From DASUPK01 sp963833375 (GTDB taxonomy: Bacteria > Actinomycetota > Thermoleophilia > Solirubrobacterales > 70-9): a DNA stretch of 64,000 bases. Each line of letters opens with the position of its first letter. Positions within the stretch are counted from its first letter, which is position 1. The position numbers and the translations under genes are program-made. The notes under the pieces are model-generated. The model ran no database searches, had not been told where the DNA came from, and was given only the letters and a program-made list of their open reading frames with translations. This document shows, in pieces, positions 18,815 through 26,550 of the stretch. The DNA is taken from the NCBI GenBank assembly GCA_963833375.1, contig CAWHXR010000001.1:62001-126000 (forward strand), read 5' to 3'.

Positions 18815-18852
18815 GCGAGGGTGCTCCGAGGCATAGCCGAGGAGCAACTCGT
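18815..18852 (+). repeat. GCTCC/GGAGC hairpin repeat, copy 1
   Basis: Begins GCGAGGGTGCTCC and ends GGAGCAACTCGT, with an inner GGC-ATA-GCC stem. It starts one base after the APS reductase stop. It is related to the elements at 20552 and 32562 and is possibly a terminator or a dispersed palindromic unit. Confidence 0.6.
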
Positions 18853-18926
18853 GTGCCGAGCGCAGCCTTCGCTACCCTTCCCCGCTTCCTGACCGACCTG
18901 ATCGTCTTTATCCACTCAAGGACGCC

Positions 18927-20006
18927 ATGACTCAGACCGCTCTCAAGCTGCAGCTCACCGACCGCCAGACGGCCGACTTCGAGATGATCGGCAACGGCGG
19001 CTTCGCCCCTCTGAACGGCCCGCAGGGCCACGACGACTGGAAGAGCGTCGTCGAGAAGATGACTCTCGCCAGCGGCGAGTACTGGCCGATCCCGATCACG
19101 CTGGCCACAGATCTCGACGTCTCCGAGGGAGACACGGTCGAGGTCTCCAGCGACGAGGGCAATCCCCTCGGCCGCCTGAACGTCAGCGAGATCTTCGAGC
19201 GCGACCTCGAGGCCGAGGCGGAGAACGTCTACCGCACCACGGACAAGGAGCACCCCGGGGTCGCGGCGATCTTCGAGGAGGGCGCGCGCTGCATCGCCGG
19301 CACCTACGAGGTCGATGCGCTGCCCGACCACGAGGACGCCTTCATGCGCCGCTACTACACCGCGGAAGAGTCCCGCAAGGCCTTCGAGGAGCGCGGCTGG
19401 AAGCGCGTCGTCGCCTTCCAGACCCGCAACCCGATCCACCGCGCGCACGAGTACCTGACCAAGTGCGCGCTCGAGATCACCGACGGACTCTTCATCCATC
19501 CGCTGATCGGCAAGACGAAGGCCGGCGACATCCCGGCCGACGTGCGGATGCGCTGCTACGAGATCCTGATGCAGGACTACTACCCGAACGACCGCGTCAT
19601 CCTCGGCGTCTTCCCCTCGAAGATGCACTACGCGGGCCCGCGGGAGGCGATCCTGCACGCGATCGCGAGGCGGAACTACGGCTGCACCCACTTCATCGTC
19701 GGGCGCGACCACGCCGGGGTCGGTGACTACTACGGCACCTACGACGCGCAGCTGATCTTCGACGAGCTCGACATCGACAAGCTCGGCATCCAGCCACTCT
19801 TCTTCGAGCACTCCTTCTGGTGCAACAGGTGCGAGGGGATGGCGTCGGGCAAGACCTGCCCGCACGGCCAGGAGGACCACGTGTTCCTGAGCGGCACCAA
19901 GGTGCGGGAGATGCTCGGTGACGGCGAACTGCCGCCCGAGGAGTTCAGCCGCCCGGAGGTGGCTCAGATCTTGATCGACTCATACAAAGAGGAAGGCAAT
20001 GGCTGA
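18927..20006 (+). CDS. sat: Sulfate adenylyltransferase (ATP sulfurylase, homo-oligomeric type)
   Basis: 359 aa, ATG start. The N-terminal PUA-like domain is followed by the catalytic domain with RNPIHRAHEYL (the ATP-binding HxxH) near 170 and GRDHAGVGDYYGTYDAQ near 258. A Cys pair in FWCNRCEGMASGKTCPHG is usual for bacterial Sat, as is FLSGTKVREML at the end. It activates sulfate to APS. It feeds both the APS reductase upstream and the APS kinase, whose start overlaps its last codons by 8 bp. Confidence 0.93.
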   Translation: MTQTALKLQLTDRQTADFEMIGNGGFAPLNGPQGHDDWKSVVEKMTLASGEYWPIPITLATDLDVSEGDTVEVSSDEGNPLGRLNVSEIFERDLEAEAENVYRTTDKEHPGVAAIFEEGARCIAGTYEVDALPDHEDAFMRRYYTAEESRKAFEERGWKRVVAFQTRNPIHRAHEYLTKCALEITDGLFIHPLIGKTKAGDIPADVRMRCYEILMQDYYPNDRVILGVFPSKMHYAGPREAILHAIARRNYGCTHFIVGRDHAGVGDYYGTYDAQLIFDELDIDKLGIQPLFFEHSFWCNRCEGMASGKTCPHGQEDHVFLSGTKVREMLGDGELPPEEFSRPEVAQILIDSYKEEGNG

Positions 20007-20550
20007 CGAAAAGGGCTTCACACTCTGGTTCACGGGGCTTTCGGGCGCCGGCAAGACGACGATCTCCCACCTGGTGGAGAAGGAGCTCCGGGACCGCGGT
20101 TCCCGGGTCGAGGTGCTCGACGGCGACGTGGTCCGCGAGAACCTCTCCAAGGGCCTCGGCTTCTCCAAGGAGGACCGCGACACCAACATCCGCAGGATCG
20201 CCTTCGTGGCGGACCTGCTCTCGCGCAACGGCGTGCCGGTGATCACGGCGGCGATCTCCCCATATCGCGAGATCCGCGACGAGGCGCGCGAGCTGATGGG
20301 CGACCGCTTCATCGAAGTCTTCGTCAAGGCCTCGGTGGAGGTCTGCGCCGAGCGCGACGTGAAGGGACTCTACGAGAAGGCCTTCAAGGGCGAGATCAAG
20401 GAATTCACCGGGGTCTCGGACCCCTACGAGCCTCCGCTCAACCCCGAGCTCACCCTGGACACCGAGCATCAGTCGGCGGAGGAGTCGGCGAACGCGATCC
20501 TCGGACTGCTCGAGGAGCGACAGCTGATCCCGGCGGCCCAGCCGGCGTAA
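19999..20550 (+). CDS. cysC: Adenylylsulfate (APS) kinase
   Basis: 183 aa, ATG start inside the end of sat, so translation is probably coupled. P-loop GLSGAGKTT is at residues 11-19, then VLDGDVVRENLSKGLGFSKEDRDTN (APS-binding loop), FVADLLSRNGVPVITA and IEVFVKASVEVCAERDVKGLY. It phosphorylates APS to PAPS. Since the reductase here appears to use APS, PAPS may serve sulfotransferases (sulfated metabolites or lipids) rather than assimilation. A hairpin repeat follows directly. Confidence 0.93.
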   Translation: MADEKGFTLWFTGLSGAGKTTISHLVEKELRDRGSRVEVLDGDVVRENLSKGLGFSKEDRDTNIRRIAFVADLLSRNGVPVITAAISPYREIRDEARELMGDRFIEVFVKASVEVCAERDVKGLYEKAFKGEIKEFTGVSDPYEPPLNPELTLDTEHQSAEESANAILGLLEERQLIPAAQPA

Positions 20551-20551
20551 C

Positions 20552-20593
20552 GCGAGGGTGCTCCGCAGGCGAAGCCGAGGAGCAACCCGTTTA
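20552..20593 (+). repeat. GCTCC/GGAGC hairpin repeat, copy 2
   Basis: Starts GCGAGGGTGCTCCG one base after the cysC stop and ends GGAGCAACCCGTTTA. An inner GGC-GAA-GCC stem sits between the arms. Its final TTA supplies the stop codon of the convergent PHP gene, so the element sits exactly at the cysC/PHP junction. Confidence 0.65.
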
Positions 20594-21406
20594 GTTCGGT
20601 CGCCTGGGTGGCAGCTCGGGCTCGCCGAAGTCATAAGTCGGGTAGGCGCAGAAGGAGTCGAACATCTTGTGGGACGGGCCGTGAAAGTCAGAGGAGGCCG
20701 TCGCCGCCAGGCCCCTGTCCCGGCAGAGGTCGAGCAGGAACTTGGTCTGCGCGCGGTCGTGGGCCGGGTAGAAGCACTCGACCCCGTCGAGGTCGAGGTC
20801 CTCGACCAGCGCCCCGACCTCGTTGGGATCGTCCAGGTCCCAGAAGGGGTGCGCGAGCACCGCGGAGCCTCGGGCGCCGTGGATGATCTCGATCGCCTCC
20901 GCCGCGTCGGGCCAGCGTCTGGAGACGAAGGCCTTGGCGCCCGGGACCAGCCACTCCTCGAAGAAGGCGCTCATGCCCTCCGGCTTCACACCGGCCGCCT
21001 TGGCGATGTGCGGGCGGCCGACGGAGGATGCATCCCCCGCCTGCGCGATCGCGTCCTCGAAGCGGACCGGGACGCCCTGCGCGTTGAGCCGCTCGACGAT
21101 CTCCTGGGCGCGGGTGACCCGCTCCCGCTGCGCGCGCTCGCAGGCGGGCACCATCGCGGTCGTGTCCACCCAGTACCCGAGCATGTGCACGTCGTCGAGG
21201 CTTCCGTGGACGCAGGACATCTCGGTCGCCGGCACCAGGACGATGCCGGCCTCCTTCGCCGCCTCCGCGGCTTCCGCCACTCCGTCGACCGCGTCGTGAT
21301 CGGTGAGCGCGAGCGTTGTGACGCCCGCCTCGGCGGCCGCCGCCACCACCTGCGCCGGCGGCAGCTCGCCGTCGGAGAAGGTCGAGTGGCTCTGCAGGTC
21401 GATCAT
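20591..21406 (-). CDS. PHP domain phosphoesterase (RNase AM / YciV-like)
   Basis: 271 aa, ATG start. PHP metal ligands are visible in DLQSHSTFSDGELPP (HxH near residue 6), LALTDHDAVDG near 35, and ATEMSC. GRPHIAKA, AVLAHPFW and ATASSDFHGPSH supply the later His/Asp ligands. Layout and length match YciV/RNase AM proteins, which trim 5' ends of rRNA or hydrolyse 3',5'-bisphosphorylated nucleotides. pAp, the by-product of PAPS use, is a substrate reported for relatives, which suits a place beside the APS kinase gene; that link is inference. Confidence 0.85.
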   Translation of the reverse strand: MIDLQSHSTFSDGELPPAQVVAAAAEAGVTTLALTDHDAVDGVAEAAEAAKEAGIVLVPATEMSCVHGSLDDVHMLGYWVDTTAMVPACERAQRERVTRAQEIVERLNAQGVPVRFEDAIAQAGDASSVGRPHIAKAAGVKPEGMSAFFEEWLVPGAKAFVSRRWPDAAEAIEIIHGARGSAVLAHPFWDLDDPNEVGALVEDLDLDGVECFYPAHDRAQTKFLLDLCRDRGLAATASSDFHGPSHKMFDSFCAYPTYDFGEPELPPRRPN

Positions 21407-21420
21407 CGGCGGCGCAGCAT

Positions 21421-21876
21421 ATGAGGATCTCGGCCAAAGCCGACTACGCCGTGCGCGCGGCCGTCGAGATGGCGGCGGCGGGCGACGAGCCGGTCAAAGG
21501 CGAGAGGCTCGCCGAGGCACAGGGCATCCCGCTGCAGTTCCTCGAGCACATCCTGCTCGAGCTCAAGCACGCCCGGCTGGTCCGGGCGAGGCGCGGCGCC
21601 CGCGGCGGCTACTGGCTCGCGCGGCCGCCCGAGGAGATCACGCTCGCGAACGTGATCCGCGCAGTCGAGGGGCCCCTGGCCAACATCCAGGACCAGGCCC
21701 CGGAGCAGACGAAGTACCCGGGCAACGCCGAGCCGCTCAGCGACGTCTGGATCGCGGTTCGCGCCTCCCTCCGCAGGGTCCTCGAGCACGTGACGATTGC
21801 GGATCTGCGTGACGGAAAGATCCCGGAGGACGTGCTGGAGCTGACCCGGGACGAAGGCGCCTGGGTCACCCGTTAG
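21421..21876 (+). CDS. Rrf2 family transcriptional regulator, cysteine-free
   Basis: 151 aa, ATG start. Winged helix at the N-terminus: MRISAKADYAVRAAVEMA, then GIPLQFLEHILLELKHARLV and RGARGGYWLARPPEEITL with the family RGxxGGY wing. The usual three Cys for an Fe-S cluster (IscR, NsrR, RsrR) are absent, and no Cys occurs anywhere. A CymR-like role in sulfur control, by ligand or protein partner, is therefore more likely than Fe-S sensing. It is divergent from the PHP gene (14 bp between starts) and 70 bp before a palindrome and a permease gene. Confidence 0.88.
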   Translation: MRISAKADYAVRAAVEMAAAGDEPVKGERLAEAQGIPLQFLEHILLELKHARLVRARRGARGGYWLARPPEEITLANVIRAVEGPLANIQDQAPEQTKYPGNAEPLSDVWIAVRASLRRVLEHVTIADLRDGKIPEDVLELTRDEGAWVTR

Positions 21877-21945
21877 CGACATTCGGCACGAGAAAGTCCA
21901 GCTATTAGGGGGAAAAGATGGGTTCCGGTATGGTGCCCGGGTCCA

Positions 21946-21968
21946 TTTAGGACCGTTTCGGTCATAAA
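21946..21968. promoter_or_regulatory. Near-perfect palindrome, candidate Rrf2 operator before the TauE/SafE permease
   Basis: TTTANGACCG and CGGTCNTAAA flank a TTT spacer; only the N position breaks the 23-bp symmetry. It lies 57 bp upstream of the permease ATG and just after the Rrf2-type gene. ACC/GGT half-sites with a short spacer are usual for Rrf2 proteins. The target assignment is inferred. Confidence 0.6.
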
Positions 21969-22025
21969 AGGAAAGAAAGTGGGAATAGCGGCGTTCGTCC
22001 CGGGGCTGCTGATTCTCAACTCCCC

Positions 22026-23003
22026 ATGGATCCAGCAATCGTCTTCTTCGGTTTCGGCGTCGGTTTCCTGGTCGGCATGACCGGCATGGGCGGCGGCTCC
22101 CTGATGACCCCCCTGCTCGTGCTGATCTTCGGGATCAAGCCGACGACGGCGATCGGCACCGATATCTTCTACGCCGCGGTCACCAAGACCGCCGGCAGCT
22201 GGCGCCACTTGAAGCTGAAGACGGTCAACATGCCGCTCGTCTACTGGATGGCGGCGGGGAGCGTGCCGTCCGCCATCCTCGGCGTTTGGGTGCTCGACCT
22301 CCTCAAGCGCAAGCTCGGGGATCAGCTCGACGAGACCGTCTTCGCGATCCTCGCCGCCTGCCTCCTGGTGGTTGGCGCCGCAACCCTCCTGCGCGGCTTC
22401 TTCCTCGCCGACAAGATCCAGGAGCGCGACGACTTCGAGATGCACACCCGGCACAAGGTGGCCGCGGTCGGCATCGGCGCCACGACCGGCTTCGTGATCG
22501 GTCTGAGCTCGGCGGGCAGCGGCACGCTGATCGGGATCATGCTGATCGCGGTCTACCGGCTCACCCCGAAGCGGGTGGTGGGCACGGACGTCGTGCACGC
22601 CGCCCTCCTGCTCTGGGCGGCATCGATCGCCCACATCGTCGGGGGCAACGTCGATTTCGGCCTCGCCGGCAACATCATGGTCGGCTCGATACCGGGCGTG
22701 GTGCTCGGCTCGAATCTCTCCGTCAAGTGGCCGCAGGGTGCGCTGCGCTACGCGCTCGGCTTCGTCCTGATCGGCGCCGGGCTCACGATCATGAACAAGG
22801 CCAACACCGACCTGGTCCCATGGGTGATGGGTGGAGCCGCTCTCGCGGTGGCGGCGCTTTTCGCTGTCCAGCTCGCCCTCCAGAAGGAGGTCGAGCACGA
22901 CCCGGACGAGCAGGCCGAGCTCGAGCGGAACGCCAAGATCGAGCGGGAGCTCGCGGCCCGCGCCAGAAGCCGGCCAGCGGCGGCGACGGCGGCCAGGGAC
23001 TAG
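22026..23003 (+). CDS. TauE/SafE family anion (sulfite/organosulfonate) permease
   Basis: 325 aa, ATG start. Integral membrane protein with about eight hydrophobic segments in two related halves. The first opens GFLVGMTGMGGGSLMTPLLVLIFG, and the second repeats as GFVIGLSSAGSGTLIGIML; both are family hallmarks. TAIGTDIFYAAVTK and RVVGTDVVHAALLL repeat likewise. The tail is charged and cytoplasmic. Sulfite or sulfonate export or import fits the adjacent sulfate-reduction genes and the palindrome upstream. Confidence 0.88.
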   Translation: MDPAIVFFGFGVGFLVGMTGMGGGSLMTPLLVLIFGIKPTTAIGTDIFYAAVTKTAGSWRHLKLKTVNMPLVYWMAAGSVPSAILGVWVLDLLKRKLGDQLDETVFAILAACLLVVGAATLLRGFFLADKIQERDDFEMHTRHKVAAVGIGATTGFVIGLSSAGSGTLIGIMLIAVYRLTPKRVVGTDVVHAALLLWAASIAHIVGGNVDFGLAGNIMVGSIPGVVLGSNLSVKWPQGALRYALGFVLIGAGLTIMNKANTDLVPWVMGGAALAVAALFAVQLALQKEVEHDPDEQAELERNAKIERELAARARSRPAAATAARD

Positions 23004-23060
23004 TCCGAGCGCCGGAGCCACCGCGCCCCGGCGACGGCTCAGCCGCAATACTCCCCCGCC

Positions 23061-24833
23061 GTGTTCGAGAAAGTCCTGATCGCAAACCGCGGCGAGATCG
23101 CGATCCGCATCGCCCGAACCCTGAAGGAGATGGGGATCGGCTCGGTGGCGATCTACTCCGAGATCGACCGTGGCGCCCCGCACGTCCGCGAGGCGGACGA
23201 GGCGTACCTGCTCGGCCCCGCGACACCGGCGGAGAGCTATCTGAACGTCGAGAAGATCCTCGAGATCGCCGCGACCTCGGGCGCGGAGGCGGTCCACCCC
23301 GGGTACGGCTTCCTCGCCGAGAACGCCGCCTTCGCCAAGGCCTGCGAGAAGGCGAAGGTCACCTGGATCGGGCCGCCGCCGAAGGCGATCGAGGCGATGG
23401 GATCCAAGACCCGCTCCCGAGAGCTGATGCAGGAGGCCGGCGTCCCGATCGTCCCCGGAGCGACCTCGCCCGTCGAGGACGTCGCCGCGGCGAAGAAGCA
23501 GGCCAGGGAGATCGGGTACCCGGTCGCCTGCAAGGCGGCCGGGGGCGGCGGAGGCAAGGGCCTCCGAGTCGCCGTCGACGAGGAGGCGCTCGCCGATGCG
23601 TTCGAGGGCGCCGCCCGCGAGGGCGAGAAGTTCTTCAGCGACCCGACGGTCTACCTGGAGCGCTACCTGGAGGATCCGCGCCACGTCGAGGTGCAGGTGC
23701 TCGCGGACTCCAAGGGGAACGTGATCCATCTCGGAGAGCGCGACTGCTCGGTGCAGCGTCGCCACCAGAAGCTGATCGAGGAGTCCCCGGGTCCCAAGGT
23801 CGACGACGAGATGCGGGAGCGGATCGGGAGGATCGCGATCGACGCCGCGGCCGCCGTCGGGTACAGGTCAGCCGGCACCGTCGAGGGGCTTCAGGTCGGC
23901 GACGACTACTTCTTCCTCGAGATGAACACCCGCGTCCAGGTGGAGCACTGCGTGACCGAGATGGTCACGGGCATCGACATCGTGCGCGAGCAGGTGCTGA
24001 TCGCGGCCGGCGAGCCGCTCTCGATCTCCCAGGACGAGGTCCAGCTCCGCGGCCACGCGATCGAGTGCCGCATCAACGCCGAGGCGGCGCACAAGAACTT
24101 CGCCCCCTCGCCCGGGAAGATCGTCGCCTATCGCGAGCCCGCGGGCCCGGGAGTGCGGGTGGACTCCGGCGTCGAGGGCGGCTCGGAGATCACGCCGATG
24201 TACGACCCGATGGTCGCCAAGCTGATCGTCTGGGACATCGACCGCGAGCACGCCACGAGGCGGATGCTGCGGGCGCTCGGCGAGTACGAGGTCGACGGCG
24301 TCACCACCCTGATCCCCTTCCACAGGGCGCTGCTCGCCACCGAGCAGTGGGCCAACGGCGAGACCTGCCGCGACCTGGTCGGCGACCGCGACTGGCTGAA
24401 GTCACTCGCGGCCGAGGAGACGGCCGAGACAGCGGTCCCGGCCGGTGAGGACGGCGAGAAGGTCTCGCGCGACTACATGGTCGAGGTCGGCGGCAAGCTC
24501 TTCGACGTCAAGGTGATCGGCGACGCCGCCGCGGCCCCCGTCGGGGCCGCCGCCGGCGGCTCGGGCCTGAAGCGACCGCCGAAGCGCGAGCGCTCGGGTG
24601 GCGGCGCAAGCGCCGCATCCGGCGACGAGCTCGTCTCCCCCCTCCAGGGCAACGTCTTCAAGGTCCCGGTCGAGGAGGGCCAGGAGGTCTCCGAGGGCGA
24701 TCTGGTCTGCGTGATCGAGGCGATGAAGATGGAGAACGAGATCACCGCCCACAAGTCCGGCAAGATCACCAGCCTCGCCGCCAAGGAAGGCGCCTCGGTG
24801 AATCCCGGCGACCTGCTCGCCAAGATCGAGTAG
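23061..24833 (+). CDS. pccA: Acetyl/propionyl-CoA carboxylase alpha subunit (biotin carboxylase plus BCCP)
   Basis: 590 aa, GTG start. The N-terminal biotin carboxylase domain (residues 1-445) has KVLIANRGEIAIRI, the ATP-grasp loop AAGGGGGKGLR, HVEVQVLADSKGN, ERDCSVQRRHQKLIEE and FLEMNTRVQVEHCVTE. After an Ala/Gly-rich linker the biotinyl domain carries EAMKMENEI near the C-terminus, with the biotinylated Lys in the middle. It charges biotin with bicarbonate and partners the beta and epsilon-like subunits at 11.8-13.6 kb. The gene is separated from them by 9.5 kb. Confidence 0.92.
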   Translation: MFEKVLIANRGEIAIRIARTLKEMGIGSVAIYSEIDRGAPHVREADEAYLLGPATPAESYLNVEKILEIAATSGAEAVHPGYGFLAENAAFAKACEKAKVTWIGPPPKAIEAMGSKTRSRELMQEAGVPIVPGATSPVEDVAAAKKQAREIGYPVACKAAGGGGGKGLRVAVDEEALADAFEGAAREGEKFFSDPTVYLERYLEDPRHVEVQVLADSKGNVIHLGERDCSVQRRHQKLIEESPGPKVDDEMRERIGRIAIDAAAAVGYRSAGTVEGLQVGDDYFFLEMNTRVQVEHCVTEMVTGIDIVREQVLIAAGEPLSISQDEVQLRGHAIECRINAEAAHKNFAPSPGKIVAYREPAGPGVRVDSGVEGGSEITPMYDPMVAKLIVWDIDREHATRRMLRALGEYEVDGVTTLIPFHRALLATEQWANGETCRDLVGDRDWLKSLAAEETAETAVPAGEDGEKVSRDYMVEVGGKLFDVKVIGDAAAAPVGAAAGGSGLKRPPKRERSGGGASAASGDELVSPLQGNVFKVPVEEGQEVSEGDLVCVIEAMKMENEITAHKSGKITSLAAKEGASVNPGDLLAKIE

Positions 24834-24845
24834 CGTCCTCGGCCA

Positions 24846-25736
24846 GTGAAGCGCGTCCTGCTGCTCAGCGCCTGCTTGATCCTGGTCCTCACGACCGCTC
24901 CCGCGCTCGCCAAGGAGAGGCACAAGAACCCGAAGAGGCTCGGCCCGGTGGTGACCGTGACCGCCAATGGCGACCTCGTCAGCGGCGCAGGCTCGGTCTC
25001 GACGGCCGTCGCGAACTGCCCCGCGGGAATGCGCGTGTTCGGCGGCGGCTTCTCCCTGGCGCAGGGCGACCCGCAGGCGACCGCGGTGTTCGAGAGCTAC
25101 CGCAGCGCACCCGGGAGCTGGACCGTGTCCGTGCTGACATCGGGCCCGGATTCCGGGGCCGCCGCCGCATACGGCTACTGCCGCAGGTCGGCCAACGAGG
25201 TCACGGAGGTCACCGCATCGAGCCCGGTGGCGGTCGGCCTGGGCCAGCCGGGGTCCGCTTCGGCATCTTGTCCGGCAGGCACCCGGCTGGTGGCCGGCGG
25301 GTTCCAGTCCACCTTCACTCCGGGAACCAGGTTCGTCAGCCTGCCGCAAACCAGCATGAGCAGCTCCACCTCAACCTGGTCGGTGGCATCGCTGAACAAC
25401 GGCGCCCATCCCCAGACGCTCACCGCTTATGCCTACTGCCTGTCGGGGATCCGGGCGCCGAGAATCGTCAGCGCCGAGACCAGCGCGACACTGAGCGAGG
25501 GTCAGACGCTCACCGCGACCTCGCCGGAGTGTCCGCTCCCGCAGTACAGGAACGGCAAGAGGAAGCGCCGGCAGCTGCTCTCGGCCGGAGGGTTCTCCAC
25601 GCCTGCACGGACCACTGAGCCGTTCATCCTGTTCACCAGCAGCCTCGCCGGTCCATCGGGGTGGACCGCCACCGCGGACAACGTCACGCCCACCCCGGGC
25701 ACGTTCTCGGTGACCAGTCAGGGGATCTGCGTGTGA
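24846..25736 (+). CDS. Secreted protein with threefold internal repeat
   Basis: 296 aa, GTG start, 12 bp after the carboxylase alpha stop. Signal peptide VLLLSACLILVLTTAPALA, then three repeats of about 85 residues. Each opens with a CPAG-type Cys (ANCPAGMRVFGGGF, ASCPAGTRLVAGGF, PECPLPQY...LLSAGGF) and the first two close with a Trp strand and YGYC/YAYC; the third ends GICV. Each repeat thus has one opening and one closing Cys that could form a disulfide. No family is recognised. It is probably a three-bladed beta protein outside the cell. Confidence 0.65.
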   Translation: MKRVLLLSACLILVLTTAPALAKERHKNPKRLGPVVTVTANGDLVSGAGSVSTAVANCPAGMRVFGGGFSLAQGDPQATAVFESYRSAPGSWTVSVLTSGPDSGAAAAYGYCRRSANEVTEVTASSPVAVGLGQPGSASASCPAGTRLVAGGFQSTFTPGTRFVSLPQTSMSSSTSTWSVASLNNGAHPQTLTAYAYCLSGIRAPRIVSAETSATLSEGQTLTATSPECPLPQYRNGKRKRRQLLSAGGFSTPARTTEPFILFTSSLAGPSGWTATADNVTPTPGTFSVTSQGICV

Positions 25737-25775
25737 GCATCCGTGACCGTGCGGAGTCAGGCGATGTGCTTCTAG

Positions 25776-26459
25776 CTACTTCGCGCCGAGCTTCGCCGCG
25801 GCCTCGCGAACGTTCTTGACCGTGGCGTCGGGCGCCTTGCGCCCCTCGAGCTTCTCACCGTGGCGGTTGATCCAGATCACCGGCACGTTCAGCTTCAGCG
25901 CTGGGCCGACGTCCGCCTCGTAGCCGGACGCGATGTGCACCCAGCCCTTCTTGCCGCCGATCCGCCGCGCGCACTCACGCAGGTGGGTCGGGTCGGGCTT
26001 GTAGCTGCGGACCTGCTGGGCCGTGACGACCAGGTCGAGCTCGGTGCGAAGGTGGCGGCGGGAGATCCCGAGCAGCTTGTCGTCGATGTTCGAGATGATC
26101 CCGATCTCGTAGCGCTCCTTGAGCCGGTCCATCGCGGCGTTTGCCTCTCGAAAAGGGAGCCAGGACTCCACGCTGTCGGGCAGGAACTGCGCGCGAGACG
26201 GCTCGATCGTCCAGTCGATCTCCTCGGCGGTCTGCACGGCCGCCCGGCGCAGGACCTCCGCGTAGAGCTCGTAGGAGCCGGACATGATCTGCGCCTGGAT
26301 CTCGAAGAAGCGGTCCAGGAACGCCTTCTCGTCGATGGTGAGACCGTCGCGGTCGGCCTCTTTCTTGAAGGCGTCCGCGATCCCCTTCTCCCAGTCGATC
26401 AGGGATCCGTAGCAGTCAGTGGTCACCCACTTGATGTCTTTCAGCTTGGGAAGCGCCAT
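25776..26459 (-). CDS. Haloacid dehalogenase type II family hydrolase
   Basis: 227 aa, ATG start. HAD fold: motif I is WVTTDCYGSLIDWEKG (nucleophile Asp in TTDCYGS), motif II is GIISNIDDKL, motif III Lys is in VRSYKPDPTHL, and motif IV is HIASGYEADVGPALKLNVPVIWINRHG. The LIDWE and late GxxxD layout match L-2-haloacid dehalogenases, although many such genes hydrolyse other small substrates. It is divergent from sucC. Confidence 0.85.
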   Translation of the reverse strand: MALPKLKDIKWVTTDCYGSLIDWEKGIADAFKKEADRDGLTIDEKAFLDRFFEIQAQIMSGSYELYAEVLRRAAVQTAEEIDWTIEPSRAQFLPDSVESWLPFREANAAMDRLKERYEIGIISNIDDKLLGISRRHLRTELDLVVTAQQVRSYKPDPTHLRECARRIGGKKGWVHIASGYEADVGPALKLNVPVIWINRHGEKLEGRKAPDATVKNVREAAAKLGAK

Positions 26460-26550
26460 GAGGGGGCGCGGGATTATGGCAATTCGCCCTTTTCCGCCGC
26501 TCCCGACCCCCAGTCAGGCCGATCCGGCGCTCGTATAACCTCCCGCGGCC

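Noticed and set aside
16564..18915. 783-codon reading antisense to the sulfite and APS reductase genes
   Set aside because: Shadow of high third-position GC; Val/Asp/Leu/Gly-rich with no domains, while the sense strand has full catalytic motifs.
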